DNA of 14,471 nt, from NCBI GenBank assembly GCA_947503365.1, contig CANNDT010000111.1, positions 1-14,471 of the forward strand, read 5' to 3'. A program made the translations under genes and the position numbers. The stretch's first letter is position 1, and each line of letters opens with the position of its first letter. Source of the stretch: CANNDT01 sp945876205. GTDB taxonomy: Bacteria > Acidobacteriota > Vicinamibacteria > Vicinamibacterales > UBA2999. Shown here in pieces: positions 14,441 through 14,471 of the stretch. The notes below the pieces were generated by a model. That model did no database searches. It was not told the origin of the DNA and saw only the letters and a program-made list of their open reading frames with translations.

Positions 14441-14471
14441 GCGGTGCATCGTCGCCGCGGCGGGGATGCCG

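Noticed and set aside
14204..14449. Minus-strand frame of 81 codons at the right end
   Set aside because: Runs through the terminator-like hairpin and the REP-like unit and opposite the cold-shock gene; no domain and no ribosome site.

Overview
The window comes from a GC-rich, free-living Gram-negative bacterium. The MreBCD-PBP2-RodA set, an outer-membrane barrel protein, a PafA/PhoK-type phosphatase and several families of short palindromic repeats would fit an Acidobacteriota (Vicinamibacteria-like) environmental genome. That placement is inferred from gene order and protein style; there is no rRNA or marker here to prove it. No phage, IS element, CRISPR array, tRNA or rRNA was seen.

Left part, plus strand (1-3777): the 3' end of a subtilisin-like serine protease; a small outer-membrane barrel protein whose signal peptide appears to be encoded across a dispersed palindrome; a short MGMT/ATL-family DNA repair protein; and, on the minus strand and overlapping its end, a CsbD-family stress protein. 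Divergent from csbD lies the most unusual gene of the window, a 188-aa protein joining an ECF-type sigma region 2 to the C-terminus of a sigma-54 activator (end of the AAA+ domain plus Fis-type helix-turn-helix) in place of sigma region 4. A secreted PafA/PhoK-like alkaline phosphatase follows.

Centre, minus strand (12034 down to 3794): a cell-shape cluster read in the order GAF-GGDEF diguanylate cyclase, mreB, mreC, mreD, mrdA (PBP2), rodA, rng. From the cyclase to rodA the genes are tightly packed (1-4 nt overlaps or gaps of at most 35 nt), so one transcript is likely. MreB filaments, MreC and MreD organise the elongasome, RodA polymerises glycan, PBP2 crosslinks it, and the RNase G homologue, named in E. 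coli for its effect on cell shape, lies downstream after a 187-nt gap full of REP-like hairpins. The leading cyclase suggests a c-di-GMP input at or near the elongasome.

Right part, plus strand (12131-14471): a divergent promoter region with two mirror-image extended -10 candidates separates the shape cluster from a membrane-anchored PpiD/SurA-like prolyl isomerase, followed by a small cold-shock-domain protein, a terminator-like hairpin and another REP-like unit.

The main points for follow-up are the sigma/bEBP chimera, the GTAG-headed REP units with TTCA loops, the palindrome read as a signal peptide, the heptanucleotide repeat between mreB and mreC, and the mirror-image divergent promoter.
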